DNA from: Azomonas tarimensis
Lineage (GTDB): Bacteria; Pseudomonadota; Gammaproteobacteria; Pseudomonadales; Pseudomonadaceae
Direction of reading: 5' to 3'
DNA: 64,000 bases
NCBI RefSeq assembly: GCF_042648805.1
Contig: NZ_JBHRXZ010000024.1
Coordinates: forward strand, 434,001-498,000
Part shown: positions 32,928-42,787 of the stretch, piece by piece
How the letters are laid out: each line of letters opens with the position of its first letter
Numbering within the stretch: the first letter of the stretch is position 1
Translations under genes and position numbers: made by a program
The notes under the pieces: generated by a model
The model's input: the letters and a program-made list of their open reading frames with translations, nothing else
Databases searched by the model: none
What the model was told of the DNA's origin: nothing

Positions 32928-35756
32928 ATGGCGCAGCAGCAGTATCTACCGGGGCAACGCTGGATCAGCGACAGCGAGGCCGAACTCGGCCTGGGCACCA
33001 TCATCACCCAGGATGGACGGCTGCTCACCGTGCTGTATCCCGCCACTGGCGAAACCCGGCAGTACGCTGTGCGCAGCGCACCCCTGACCCGCGTGCGCTT
33101 TGTGCCAGGTGACGAGATCACCCATTACGAAGGCTGGACGCTGACCGTGCGTGAGGTCGATGACGTCGACGGGCTACTGATCTATCACGGCCTGAACGCC
33201 GCGAACGAACCCTGCACCATGCCGGAGACCCAGCTCTCCAACTTCATCCAGTTCCGACTTGCCAGTGACCGACTGTTCGCCGGGCAGATCGACCCGCTGA
33301 ACTGGTTCGCGCTGCGTTACCGCACTCTCGAGCACCAGAGCCGTGAGCTGCAGTCACCCATGTGGGGACTCAACGGCGCACGGGTGCAGCCCATTGCGCA
33401 TCAGCTGCACATCGCCCGCGAAGTGGCCGACCGGACCGCCCCGCGCGTGTTGCTGGCCGACGAGGTGGGCCTGGGCAAGACCATCGAGGCCGGCCTGATC
33501 ATCCACCGCCAGCTGCTGTCCGGGCGCGCACGGCGGGTGCTCATCCTGGTGCCCGAGACCCTGCAGCATCAGTGGCTGGTGGAAATGCGCCGGCGCTTCA
33601 ACCTGCAGTTCACGCTGTTCGATGAGGAGCGCTTCGCCGCCAGCGATGCGTCCAACCCCTTTGAGGACGCCCAGCTCGCGCTGGTGGCGCTGGACTGGAT
33701 CAAGGAGGACGAGCGCGCTCAGGATGCCGTGTTCGCGGCCGACTGGGACATGCTGGTGGTGGACGAAGCGCACCACCTGGTCTGGCACCCCGAGAGAGCC
33801 AGTCCCGAGTACAGGCTGGTGGAGCAGTTCGCCGAGGTGATTCCGGGGGTTCTGCTGCTCACCGCCACCCCGGAGCAGCTTGGTCAGGAAAGCCACTTCG
33901 CCCGCCTGCGCCTGCTCGACCCCCATCGTTTCCATGATCTCGAAGCGTTTCGCGCCGAGAGCGCTCACTACCAGCCCGTCGCCGAGGCGGTGCAGGAGCT
34001 GCTGGACGAAGGGCGTCTGTCAGCCCGGGCGCACCAGACCATCCATGATTTCCTCGGCGCCGAGGGCGAGGCGCTGCTGGCGGCGGTCACCGATGGCGAC
34101 ATCGATGCCAGCTCGCGGCTGATCCGCGAGTTGCTGGATCGCCACGGCACCGGCCGGCTGCTGTTCCGCAACACCCGGCATGCCGTGCAGGGGTTCCCCG
34201 AGCGCGAGTTGCACCCCTACCCACTGGCCCTGCCGGAGCAGTATCAGGGCGTCACCGAGCTCTATCCGGAAATGGTCTTCCAGATGGAGGCAAGCGAAGA
34301 GCACCGCTGGTGGCGGTTCGACCCGCGCGTCGAATGGCTCATCGATACGCTGAAGATGCTGAAGAAATTCAAGGTGCTGGTGATCTGCGCCCACGCCGAG
34401 ACCGCGCTGGACCTCGAGGACGCCCTGCGGGTGCGCTCGGGCATTCCCGCCACCGTGTTCCACGAAGGCATGACCATCGTCGAGCGCGACCGCGCCGCGG
34501 CCTACTTTGCAGACGAGGACTTTGGCGCCCAGGTGCTGATCTGCTCGGAAATCGGCAGTGAAGGACGCAACTTCCAGTTCGCTCACCACCTGGTGCTGTT
34601 CGACCTGCCGACCCATCCCGACCTGCTGGAACAGCGCATCGGACGCCTCGACCGGATCGGCCAGAAGCACCGTATTCAGCTGCATGTGCCCTATCTGGAA
34701 AACGGCCCGCAACAGCTGCTGTTCCGCTGGTATCACGAAGCGCTTAATGCGTTTCTGGCCACCTGCCCGGCCGGCAGCGCCCTGCAGCACGGTTTCGGCC
34801 CGCGCCTGCTGGCCGCGCTCGATGGCCGCGGGGAGGAGGATTTCGATGCCCTGGTGGCCGAGGCCAGTGCCGAGCGCGCACGTCTGGAGTCCGAGCTGCA
34901 CGGCGGCCGTGATCGTCTGCTGGAGCTGAATTCGGCCGGCGGAGACAAGGGCCGGGGACTGGTCGAGGCCGTGCTTGATGCGGACGACCAGTACCAACTG
35001 CCCATCTATATGGAAGAGCTGTTCAACGCCTTCGGCATCGACAGCGAGGATCACTCGGATAACGCGCTGATCCTGCGCCCCAGTGAAAAGATGCTCGACG
35101 CCAGTTTCCCGCTGGGTGATGACGAGGCCGTCACGGTCACCTACGACCGTCAGCAGGCGCTGTCCCGCGAGGACATGCAGTTTCTGACCTGGGAACACCC
35201 CATGGTGCAGGGCGGCATGGATCTGGTGCTGTCCGGCTCGATGGGCAACACCGCCGTGGCGCTGATCAAGAACAAGGCACTCAAGCCCGGCACCATGCTG
35301 GTGGAGCTGCTCTTTGTCAGCGAAGTGGTGGCACCGCGCGCGCTCCAGCTGACCCGCTTCCTGCCGCCGGCAGCCATTCGCTGCCTGCTGGACGGAAACG
35401 GTAACGACCTGGCAGCCAAGGTGGCGTTCAACACCCTGAACGAGCAGCTCGAAAGCGTACCCAGATCGAGCGCCAACAAGTTCATCCAGGCCCAGCGCGA
35501 TGTCATCACCCAGGTCATCGCCAATGGCGAGGGCAAGGTCAAGCCGCGCCACGAGCAGCGTGTCGAACAAGCGCGGCGCAAGCTCAGCGCACACCTCGAC
35601 GAGGAATTGGCCCGCCTGACTGCGCTGCAGGCGGTCAACGCCAACGTTCGCGACAGCGAAGTCGAGACCCTGCGCGAGCAACGCGACCAGGGTCTGGCAA
35701 TGCTGGCCAAGGCCGCCCTGCGCCTGGAAGCGATCCGGGTATTGGTGGCCGGCTGA
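32928..35756 (+). CDS. rapA: RNA polymerase-associated protein RapA (SWI2/SNF2 ATPase)
   Basis: A 942-residue Swi2/Snf2 ATPase that recycles RNA polymerase after termination. Tudor-like N-terminal domains (residues 1-120) precede Walker A GLGKTIEAGL (about 181-190), and the DEAHH box lies near 280. The helicase C domain carries CSEIGSEGRNFQFA and HRLDRIGQ-type motif VI (GRLDRIGQ). A spacer and C-terminal RapA domain follow. The ATG at 32928 with GGGAGG upstream is chosen over ATG 32913. It is divergent from the alkB unit, an arrangement I recall from P. aeruginosa too. Confidence 0.95.
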   Translation: MAQQQYLPGQRWISDSEAELGLGTIITQDGRLLTVLYPATGETRQYAVRSAPLTRVRFVPGDEITHYEGWTLTVREVDDVDGLLIYHGLNAANEPCTMPETQLSNFIQFRLASDRLFAGQIDPLNWFALRYRTLEHQSRELQSPMWGLNGARVQPIAHQLHIAREVADRTAPRVLLADEVGLGKTIEAGLIIHRQLLSGRARRVLILVPETLQHQWLVEMRRRFNLQFTLFDEERFAASDASNPFEDAQLALVALDWIKEDERAQDAVFAADWDMLVVDEAHHLVWHPERASPEYRLVEQFAEVIPGVLLLTATPEQLGQESHFARLRLLDPHRFHDLEAFRAESAHYQPVAEAVQELLDEGRLSARAHQTIHDFLGAEGEALLAAVTDGDIDASSRLIRELLDRHGTGRLLFRNTRHAVQGFPERELHPYPLALPEQYQGVTELYPEMVFQMEASEEHRWWRFDPRVEWLIDTLKMLKKFKVLVICAHAETALDLEDALRVRSGIPATVFHEGMTIVERDRAAAYFADEDFGAQVLICSEIGSEGRNFQFAHHLVLFDLPTHPDLLEQRIGRLDRIGQKHRIQLHVPYLENGPQQLLFRWYHEALNAFLATCPAGSALQHGFGPRLLAALDGRGEEDFDALVAEASAERARLESELHGGRDRLLELNSAGGDKGRGLVEAVLDADDQYQLPIYMEELFNAFGIDSEDHSDNALILRPSEKMLDASFPLGDDEAVTVTYDRQQALSREDMQFLTWEHPMVQGGMDLVLSGSMGNTAVALIKNKALKPGTMLVELLFVSEVVAPRALQLTRFLPPAAIRCLLDGNGNDLAAKVAFNTLNEQLESVPRSSANKFIQAQRDVITQVIANGEGKVKPRHEQRVEQARRKLSAHLDEELARLTALQAVNANVRDSEVETLREQRDQGLAMLAKAALRLEAIRVLVAG

Positions 35757-35848
35757 GCAGGCTCCGCCCTATTGGCGTCGCTCGTGCTAGGACGTCCTCG
35801 CCAGGCGGCGCCTGAGCCCACCCGGCGAGGGGCGTCGCGCCCAAGGCG

Positions 35849-36631
35849 CTATGCCTGGCGCCACTGCTCCAGCCAGCCCAGCGACCTCTCGGTGCCCTGC
35901 TCCCCGGGCCGGTACTCGGCCGCCAGCCAGCCGTCATAGCCGACCTCGCGCAACGCCGAGCGCGCGGCATGGAAATCCAGCCGCCCGCTGCCTGGCGTCC
36001 CCCGCCCCGGGCAGTCGGCGAACTGGACATGGCCGATCTTTCCCCCTAGCCGACGCACGCAGCCCACCGGATCCAGACCCTGCCGCGCCATATGGTAGAG
36101 ATCCAGCTGCGCCGCCAGGTTGGGATGGGCGACGCGGTCGAGCAATTGCAGCAGGTCGTCGGGCGTATTGATCAGAAAGCCCGGCATGTCGAGCGGGTTG
36201 ATCGCCTCGCAGAGCAGGCGGATGCCCAGTAGCTCGAAGGCGGAGGCAGCCCGGCGCAGGTTGCGCACCAGGGTTTCCATCGCCTGCTCGGGCTCGACAC
36301 CCTCCGCGAGGCGGCCGGCCAGTACGTTGACGCTGGACGGCCTGACCATGGCCGCGTAGCTCAGGCTTTCCTCCAGGGCTTCGTCGAATTCATCCAGGCG
36401 CTGCGGCACCGCCGCCAGCCCCGCGCCGCCAGTCATGAAATCACCGGCGGGCAGGTTGATCAGCGCCAGCGGCAACCCGGCCCGTTCGAGCAGCTCCTTG
36501 AGCCTGATCGCCGGAAGCTCATAGGGAAACTGGATCTCGACCCCGTCGAAGCCAGCCACCCGCGCCGCCAGTATTCGCTCGGCGAGAGGCAGTTCGGTGA
36601 AGAGCAGGGAGAGGTTGGCGGCAATCTTCAT
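35849..36631 (-). CDS. hyi: hydroxypyruvate isomerase family protein
   Basis: A 260-residue xylose-isomerase-like TIM barrel of the Hyi/OtnI family, which interconverts hydroxypyruvate and tartronate semialdehyde. Expected acidic catalytic/metal residues are seen in LLCEAIN (near 142) and AAEYRPG (near 240), with metal ligands in AQLDLYH. ATG overlap with the upstream glxR (ATGA) shows coupling. The operon serves glyoxylate/hydroxypyruvate use, although glyoxylate carboligase is not next to it here. Confidence 0.88.
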   Translation of the reverse strand: MKIAANLSLLFTELPLAERILAARVAGFDGVEIQFPYELPAIRLKELLERAGLPLALINLPAGDFMTGGAGLAAVPQRLDEFDEALEESLSYAAMVRPSSVNVLAGRLAEGVEPEQAMETLVRNLRRAASAFELLGIRLLCEAINPLDMPGFLINTPDDLLQLLDRVAHPNLAAQLDLYHMARQGLDPVGCVRRLGGKIGHVQFADCPGRGTPGSGRLDFHAARSALREVGYDGWLAAEYRPGEQGTERSLGWLEQWRQA

Positions 36632-37515
36632 GCCTGGCCCTCACGGTAGCTTTCGACCAGCGTCGAGGGGTCCTTGTCGAGATAACCCTGACTGCCATGC
36701 AGGCGCATCAGCTGCGCGGCCAGCGCGGTCATCGGGGTTGCCGAACCCTGCTCGCCAGACAGGCCTACGGCCGTATCCAGATCCTTGAGCAGCGTCTTTA
36801 CCCGCCATTTGACCGGTTCGAACTCACTCGCCGCCATCTGCGGAGCCAGGATCTGCAAGGGCCGGGAGTCGGCGAAGCCGCCGGCCAGCGCCGGCGCGAG
36901 CAGGCCGGCATCGACCCCCGCGCGCTCGGCAAGCGCGACGACCTCGGCGATCACCATGGCGTTGCAGGCCACGATCATCTGGTTGCACGCCTTGGTCACC
37001 TGCCCCGCGCCCACCGCGCCCATGTGCGTCAGGCGCTGGCCAAGATGGGCAAGCACCGGCCGGACCCGCTCGACATCCTCGGCCACGCCGCCCGCCATGA
37101 TCGCCAGTGTCCCGGCCTCGGCGCCAGCCGTCCCGCCGGACACCGGCGCATCGACCCAGCGCATGCCGGTCCGGGCCTTCAGCGCGGCGGCCATTTCGCG
37201 GGTGGCCGCGGGTTCCAGGCTGGAGTGATCCACCAGCAACTGCCCGGCGGCCGCACCTTCGACGATGCCGTCGTCACCGAACACCACCTCGCGCACCACG
37301 GCGCTATCGGCCAGGCACAGCAGGACCAGCTCGGCCCCCTGGCAGAGCTCTGCCGGGGTCGCCGCCTGCACCGCCCCGGCCTCGAGCAGCGGCGCGCATT
37401 TTTCCGGGGTGCGGTTCCACACCCGCAGCGGGTACCCCGCGTCGATCAGACGGCGACACATCGGCAGGCCCATCAGGCCGATACCGGCGAAGGCGAGGGT
37501 TGGCAGATTGGACAT
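36628..37515 (-). CDS. glxR: 2-hydroxy-3-oxopropionate (tartronate semialdehyde) reductase
   Basis: A 295-residue beta-hydroxyacid dehydrogenase that reduces tartronate semialdehyde to glycerate with NAD(P)H. The dinucleotide fold opens GIGLMGLPM, the family signature DAPVSGGTAGAEAGT lies near 118-132, and the catalytic lysine is in KACNQ. The start at 37515 gives the normal N terminus; a long in-frame upstream extension is not coding. Coupled to hyi by a four-base overlap. Confidence 0.9.
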   Translation of the reverse strand: MSNLPTLAFAGIGLMGLPMCRRLIDAGYPLRVWNRTPEKCAPLLEAGAVQAATPAELCQGAELVLLCLADSAVVREVVFGDDGIVEGAAAGQLLVDHSSLEPAATREMAAALKARTGMRWVDAPVSGGTAGAEAGTLAIMAGGVAEDVERVRPVLAHLGQRLTHMGAVGAGQVTKACNQMIVACNAMVIAEVVALAERAGVDAGLLAPALAGGFADSRPLQILAPQMAASEFEPVKWRVKTLLKDLDTAVGLSGEQGSATPMTALAAQLMRLHGSQGYLDKDPSTLVESYREGQA

Positions 37516-37648
37516 GAACCGATCTCTCAGTAGGGCAAAAGCAGATTCTAGCCGGAGTAACCCGGGGCAGCGCGTCTCAAGGCCTTTTTCCTCTATACTG
37601 CGCGCCGCTTTCCCCCTGCTTTTTCCGCTATTGAACCGGAGAACCCCG

Positions 37649-38500
37649 ATGTTGAAGCGCACCCTGGCCCTGGCGGCCGGCTTTGCCCTGTCCTTTTCCT
37701 TTTTTTCCGCCCAGGCGCAGGACAGCCTGCGGGTCTCGGCGATTCCTGACGAAGCCCCGACCGAGCTGATCCGCAAGTTCAAGCCCCTCGGCGAATACCT
37801 GGAAGCGCAACTGGGCATGCCCGTGCGTTTCACCCCGGTATCGGATTACGCCGCCGTCGTCGAGGCCCTGGCCGCCGACCGCGTCGACCTGGCCTGGCTC
37901 GGCGGTTTCACCTTCGTGCAGACGCGCCTGAAGACCGGCAATGCCATTCCGTTGGTCCAGCGCGAGCAGGATGAGCAGTTCACCAGCAAGTTCATCACCG
38001 CCAACCCGGACGTCCAGACGCTGCAAGACCTCAAGGGCAAGAGCTTCGCCTTTGGTTCGGTATCCTCCACTTCCGGCAGCCTGATGCCCCGCTATTTCAT
38101 GTTGCAGGACGGCATCGAGCCCGAGGCCTTCTTCTCCCGCGTGGCCTTTTCCGGTGCCCATGACGCCACTGCCGCCTGGGTCCAGGCTGGCCGCGCCGAT
38201 GGCGGCGTACTAAACGCTTCGGTCTGGGACAAGCTGGTCGAAGCAGGCAAGATCGACGCCGACAAGGTCCGGGTGATCGATACCACCCCGCCCTACTACG
38301 ATTACAACTGGACCGTACGCGGCACCCTCGACGAGGAACTGGTGGGCAGGATCAAGCAGGCCTTCCTCGACCTCGACCCGGCCAATCCCGAGCACAAGGC
38401 AATTCTCGACCTGCAGGCGGCCAGCCGCTTCATCGAGACTCGCCCGGAAAACTATGAAGGTATCGAGGAAGCGGCACGCGCTGCCGGTCTGCTGAAGTGA
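37649..38500 (+). CDS. PhnD-family ABC transporter substrate-binding protein (selenate/phosphonate type)
   Basis: A 283-residue periplasmic binding protein with a clear signal peptide (1-23, SAQAQD boundary). The mature part has the PhnD fold pattern: DEAPTELIRKFKPLGEYLE, then VDLAWLGGFTFVQ and SFAFGSVSSTSGSLMPRYF, the latter being the loop that contacts oxyanions. This subfamily is annotated as a putative selenate binder and differs from classical phosphonate PhnD. GGAG lies before the ATG. It is the first gene of a four-gene operon with one ATPase and two permeases. The ligand is not proven. Confidence 0.82.
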   Translation: MLKRTLALAAGFALSFSFFSAQAQDSLRVSAIPDEAPTELIRKFKPLGEYLEAQLGMPVRFTPVSDYAAVVEALAADRVDLAWLGGFTFVQTRLKTGNAIPLVQREQDEQFTSKFITANPDVQTLQDLKGKSFAFGSVSSTSGSLMPRYFMLQDGIEPEAFFSRVAFSGAHDATAAWVQAGRADGGVLNASVWDKLVEAGKIDADKVRVIDTTPPYYDYNWTVRGTLDEELVGRIKQAFLDLDPANPEHKAILDLQAASRFIETRPENYEGIEEAARAAGLLK

Positions 38501-39303
38501 CATTGTGCCTGTCCGGCGTGGACCAGATCCACGCCAACGGCCAGGCCGCGCTGCAGGACCTCAATCTCAAGATCGCTCCGGGGGAACGGGTCGCCATCAT
38601 CGGCCCGTCCGGCGCCGGCAAGACCACCCTGCTGCGGCTCCTGGCCACCGGCCTGAAACCCTCCGCTGGCCAGCTGCGTCTGCTCGACACCGACCCCTGG
38701 GCGTTGTCAGGCAGGGCTCGTCAACGGCTGCGCGCACGTATCGGCCTGATTCACCAGGCGCCACCGCTGCCGCCGCGCCAGCGCGTGGTGACCGCGGTCC
38801 TGGCGGGCCGCCTCGGCCGCCAGTCGCTGGCGCGCAGCCTGCTCAGTCTGATCTATCCGCTCGACCGTCATGGCGCACGCGAGGCACTGGGTCGGCTGGA
38901 CCTGGCCGACAAGCTGTTCGAGCGCTGCGATCAGTTGTCGGGCGGCCAGTTGCAGCGGGTCGGGATCGCCCGGGTGCTGTACCAGGCGCCCGAGCTGATC
39001 CTGGCGGACGAGCCGGTTTCGGCCATGGATCCGGTCCTGGCGGACCATACCCTCGGTGTACTCAATCGCGAAGCGGCACGGCGAGGAATCACCCTGCTCG
39101 CCAGCCTGCACGCCGTCGAGCTGGCACTGGCGCATTTCCCCCGGGTGATCGGCCTGCGTGCCGGGCGCGTCCTGTTCGACTGCCCCAGCAGCGATCTCGG
39201 CCAGGCTGAACTGGCTGCGCTGTATGCCAACGAGCAACTCGTCGACGGCGCGCTGGAGATCGCTTCCGGCACGGCCCGACCGGTCAACCTGCCCCGATGC
39301 TGA
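38497..39303 (+). CDS. PhnC-family ABC transporter ATP-binding protein
   Basis: A 268-residue importer ATPase. Walker A is GPSGAGKTT (36-44), the signature LSGGQ is at 147-151, and Walker B ends LILADEP (170-173). The GTG start overlaps the upstream stop (GTGA), and the 3' end overlaps the next gene's ATG. It powers the two permeases that follow. Closest to PhnC, so the substrate class is phosphonate/phosphite/selenate-like oxyanions. Confidence 0.9.
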   Translation: MTLCLSGVDQIHANGQAALQDLNLKIAPGERVAIIGPSGAGKTTLLRLLATGLKPSAGQLRLLDTDPWALSGRARQRLRARIGLIHQAPPLPPRQRVVTAVLAGRLGRQSLARSLLSLIYPLDRHGAREALGRLDLADKLFERCDQLSGGQLQRVGIARVLYQAPELILADEPVSAMDPVLADHTLGVLNREAARRGITLLASLHAVELALAHFPRVIGLRAGRVLFDCPSSDLGQAELAALYANEQLVDGALEIASGTARPVNLPRC

Positions 39304-40121
39304 GCGCCCCTCGCGACCCGGCGGCACTGCCCCGCCTGATGTTGACGCTGCTGGTGCTGGCCGTGCTCTGGCCTGGTGTGCAGCTCAGCGAACTGGATCT
39401 CGGCGTGCTCTTCGACGGCACCCATGCCGGACCCATGGGGCACTTCCTGGCCGACTTCTGGCCCCCCGAGCATGCGCCGGCGTTTCTCGCCCTGCTCTGG
39501 CGGGCGACGCTGGAAACCCTGGCCATTGCCACCGCCGGCACGGCGCTGGCCCTGGCGCTGGCGTTTCCCCTGTCACTACTGGGCAGCCGTGCCCTGTCGC
39601 TGTCGGCGCTCATCCGCGGTGGCCGCCCCAGCGCCATCGCCCAGGCGCTGCGCTGGCCAGTTCGCGGTTCACTGATCATTCTGCGTTCGGTGCCCGAGGT
39701 GGTCTGGGCGCTGCTCTTCGTCCGCGCGGTGGGTCTCGGCCCGACCGCCGGGGTGCTGGCGATCGCCATTACCTATGCCGGCATGCTGGGCAAGGTGTTC
39801 GCCGAGATCTACGAATCGGTCGACCCACTGCCGGCACGCGCCTTGCTCGGCGCAGGCGCGTCGCGGTTGTCCGCCTTCGCCTATGGCGTGCTGCCACAGG
39901 CGGCCTCGGAGATGATCTCTTACAGCGTATATCGCTGGGAGTGCGCGATCCGCGCGTCGGTGGTAATGGGCTTTGTCGGCGCCGGCGGGCTCGGCCAGCA
40001 GATGGACCTGTCCATGCGCATGTTCGCCGGTGGTGAGGTGGCAAGCATGCTGCTGACCTTCCTGCTGCTGGTTTTGCTCGCCGACGCGCTGAGCCGGCTG
40101 TTGCGCCAGAGGTTCGCGTGA
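39297..40121 (+). CDS. PhnE-family ABC transporter permease (first)
   Basis: A 274-residue permease with about five to six hydrophobic segments and the PhnE-type motif RSVPEVVWALLFVRAVGLGPTAG, followed by EIYESVDPLPARALLGAGASR in the coupling loop. Overlaps the ATPase gene upstream and the second permease downstream, each by a few bases. The pair with the next gene makes a heterodimeric channel. Confidence 0.88.
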   Translation: MLSAPRDPAALPRLMLTLLVLAVLWPGVQLSELDLGVLFDGTHAGPMGHFLADFWPPEHAPAFLALLWRATLETLAIATAGTALALALAFPLSLLGSRALSLSALIRGGRPSAIAQALRWPVRGSLIILRSVPEVVWALLFVRAVGLGPTAGVLAIAITYAGMLGKVFAEIYESVDPLPARALLGAGASRLSAFAYGVLPQAASEMISYSVYRWECAIRASVVMGFVGAGGLGQQMDLSMRMFAGGEVASMLLTFLLLVLLADALSRLLRQRFA

Positions 40122-40885
40122 ACCGGGTCATGCGTTACCTTCTGCCGCTGGGCTTGCTGCTCGGGGTGGTGGCCTCGTTCGTGTTTCTGGAACTGGAAGC
40201 GGGCCTGCTGCTGAGCCGCGCCGGCCTGGAGCAGATGGGCGTCTATGCCAGCGGCTTCCTGTCGCCGGACTATTCCGCCCCTCACCTGCGCGCCACCGCC
40301 TGGGCCACGCTGGAAACCCTCGCGATGTCGGCCATCGGCACACTGCTGGCGGCGATGCTCGGCCTTCTGCTGGCGCTGCCGGCGGCCGGACGCTTCGGCG
40401 CGCTCGCCAAGGCCCTCACACGGCTGATCCTCAATGCCTTGCGCGCGATTCCCGAGCTGGTCTGGGCGGTGCTGATGGTGCTCGCGGCAGGCCTCGGACC
40501 CAATGCCGGCACCCTGGCGCTGGCCCTGCACACCGCCGGGGTGCTCGGCAGGCTGTTCGCCGAAGCGCTGGAAAACACCCCGGCCGCACCGACCGAGGCC
40601 CTGCGCCTGGCGGGCAGCGGCCGCATCGCCGCCTTCTGCTACGGAACCCTGCCGGGACTCTGGCCCCAGCTGGTGGCCTATACCCTGTATCGCTGGGAAA
40701 ACAACATCCGCATGGCCGCAGTGCTGGGCTTTGTCGGTGCAGGGGGGCTGGGGCAGATGCTCTATATCAGCCTCAGCCTGTTCCAGGAAGCCCAGGCAGC
40801 CACGGTGATCCTGGCGATGCTGGTGCTGGTGCTCGGGGTCGATGCCCTGAGTGGCTGGGCACGGATGAAGTGGGTCCGCAGCTGA
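40118..40885 (+). CDS. PhnE-family ABC transporter permease (second)
   Basis: A 255-residue permease with the same layout as its neighbour: RAIPELVWAVLMVLAAGLGP, then EALENTPAAPTEALRLAGSGR in the coupling loop. GTG start at 40118 overlaps the previous stop. The two permeases are clearly paralogous, from a duplication. It ends the importer operon, 33 bases before the convergent cheR stop. Confidence 0.87.
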   Translation: MNRVMRYLLPLGLLLGVVASFVFLELEAGLLLSRAGLEQMGVYASGFLSPDYSAPHLRATAWATLETLAMSAIGTLLAAMLGLLLALPAAGRFGALAKALTRLILNALRAIPELVWAVLMVLAAGLGPNAGTLALALHTAGVLGRLFAEALENTPAAPTEALRLAGSGRIAAFCYGTLPGLWPQLVAYTLYRWENNIRMAAVLGFVGAGGLGQMLYISLSLFQEAQAATVILAMLVLVLGVDALSGWARMKWVRS

Positions 40886-40918
40886 CCCGGAGCGTGACGG
40901 GTCAGACCTGCGGCAGGG

Positions 40919-41743
40919 CTACTTGGCCTTGTAGACGATCCCGGGGGTGCACTGGACCATCTGGTACAGCTCCGGCAGGCCGTTGAGCGCCTCGGAGGCG
41001 CCGAGAAACAGATAGCCGCCCGGCTTGAGGGTGCCGTGGATCCGCCGCAGGATGTCCTTTTTCACCTCGGCGGAGAAGTAGATGAGCACGTTGCGGCAGA
41101 AGACGATGTCGAACTTGCCGAGCGCGGCGTAGCTGTCCAGCAGGTTCAGAGGACGAAACTCCACCTTGCTGCGAATCGGCTGCTTGACCACCCAGCGGCC
41201 CGGCTCCTTGACATCGAAGTAGCGCTGCAGGCGCTCCTGGGACAGTCCACGTGCAATCGCCAGGCTGTCGTACTCGGCGGCCTTGGAGGCGGCCAGCATG
41301 GTGCCGGACAGTTCAGTCGCCAGAATCTGCACACCGGCGCGCAGCTGGCCGGGGTTGCTGCGCTCGAACTCGTCGAAGGCCATGGCCAGCGAATAGGGCT
41401 CCTGGCCCGACGAGCAGGCCGACGACCAGACCCGCAGGCGCTGCCCGGGCGCCGCCTTGATCAGCTCGGGCAGGATCCGCTGCTTGAGCACCTCGTAGGG
41501 GTAGGTATCGCGAAACCAGAGCGTCTCGTTGGTGGTCATGGCGTCGACCACCTGCTCGCGCAAGCCGCCACGGGGCTGAGACTGGATCCGCGAGACCAGC
41601 TCGCTCAGACTCTTGATGCCCTGCTGTTCCATGAGCTTGTTCAGTCGACTCGAAACCAGGTACTGCTTGTTGGCGCCCAGCTGGATGCCGCTGGTCTTTT
41701 CCAGAAACACGCGAAACTGCTCGAAATCAGGATTGCCCGACAC
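40919..41743 (-). CDS. cheR: chemotaxis protein methyltransferase CheR
   Basis: A 274-residue S-adenosylmethionine-dependent methyltransferase that methylates glutamates on chemoreceptors. The N-terminal CheR domain (DFEQFRVFLEKTSG...) leads to TTNETLWFRD, SSACSSGQEPYSLAM (SAM loop) and the conserved DIVFCRNVLIYF. The GTG at 41743, with GGAG nine bases upstream, is preferred because it gives the usual start; a TTG at 41794 is less supported. Transcribed after cheV. Confidence 0.93.
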   Translation of the reverse strand: MSGNPDFEQFRVFLEKTSGIQLGANKQYLVSSRLNKLMEQQGIKSLSELVSRIQSQPRGGLREQVVDAMTTNETLWFRDTYPYEVLKQRILPELIKAAPGQRLRVWSSACSSGQEPYSLAMAFDEFERSNPGQLRAGVQILATELSGTMLAASKAAEYDSLAIARGLSQERLQRYFDVKEPGRWVVKQPIRSKVEFRPLNLLDSYAALGKFDIVFCRNVLIYFSAEVKKDILRRIHGTLKPGGYLFLGASEALNGLPELYQMVQCTPGIVYKAK

Positions 41744-41790
41744 GTCGTTGATCACTCCGCCCCCGTTCTGTTGTGTACGTCTGTGCTCGC

Positions 41791-42726
41791 TCAACGCGAC
41801 GCATCGGCGTGCTTGATCCGCTCCATCACCCGTCCCGCCAACTCCTCAGCCTGGAACTTGGCGAGAAAGTCATCGGCGCCGACGCGCTTGACCATGGCCT
41901 GGTTGAACACGCCCGACAGGGAAGTATGCAGGAGGATGTGCATGTCTTGCATGCGCGGATCCTGGCGGATTTCCGTGGTGAGGGTGTAGCCGTCCATTTC
42001 CGGCATTTCGATATCGGAGATGAGCATGAGGAACTCATCGCCGGGGCGATGCCCTTCGGAAACCATCTTCTTCAGGTAGGTCAGCGTCTGGCGGCCATCA
42101 TTGAGCGCTGTGACCTCGATGCCGAGCGCCTCCAGGCAACGGCCCACCTGCCTTCGCGCCACCGAAGAATCGTCGCAGATCAGCACCCGCACCGGACTGT
42201 CCTGGGTCACGGCGCCCTGCTCCATCATCTTGTCCGATAGCTTTTCCGAGACAGGCGCCACTTCGGCCAGGACCTTCTCGACGTCGAGAATCTCCACCAA
42301 TTGGCCGTCCACCCGGGTCACGGCGGTGAGATAGTGGTCACGCCCGGTGCCCCTGGGCGGAGGCAGGATCTCCTCCCAGTTCATGTTGACGATGCGCTCG
42401 ACCGAGCGGACCAGGAAGCCAAGCACCCGATTGTTGTATTCAGTGATGATGGCAAAGCTGTTTTCCAACCGCTCCAGTGGCGTTCTGCCGGTGGCCATGG
42501 ACAGATCGATAATCGGCAGGGTGCCGCCGCGCAGGCTGGCAACGCCCCGGACCACCGGGTTCGACCTTGGCATCACCGTCAGCCGCGGGCACTGCAGGAC
42601 CTCCTTGACCTTGAATACGTTGATTCCATAGAGCTGGCCGCCGTCCAGGCGAAACAGCAACAACTCCAGCCGGTTCTGCCCCACGAGCTGGGTCCGCTGG
42701 TTCACCGAATCCATAATTCCGGCCAT
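41791..42726 (-). CDS. cheV: chemotaxis coupling protein CheV
   Basis: A 311-residue CheW-REC fusion. Residues about 15-165 form a CheW-like coupling domain that joins receptors to CheA; residues about 180-305 form a receiver with phosphorylation Asp in SDIEMPEMDG and the following conserved LSG loop. The ATG at 42726 is preferred (GAGG upstream); a GTG three codons upstream exists. It overlaps the divergent flgA 5' region, with promoters interleaved. Confidence 0.93.
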   Translation of the reverse strand: MAGIMDSVNQRTQLVGQNRLELLLFRLDGGQLYGINVFKVKEVLQCPRLTVMPRSNPVVRGVASLRGGTLPIIDLSMATGRTPLERLENSFAIITEYNNRVLGFLVRSVERIVNMNWEEILPPPRGTGRDHYLTAVTRVDGQLVEILDVEKVLAEVAPVSEKLSDKMMEQGAVTQDSPVRVLICDDSSVARRQVGRCLEALGIEVTALNDGRQTLTYLKKMVSEGHRPGDEFLMLISDIEMPEMDGYTLTTEIRQDPRMQDMHILLHTSLSGVFNQAMVKRVGADDFLAKFQAEELAGRVMERIKHADASR

Positions 42727-42787
42727 GCCTGTCACCTCTGTTTCGCCTGGCGCTGCCTACGGCATGCCCCTTGCTTCGTCTGTGTGT

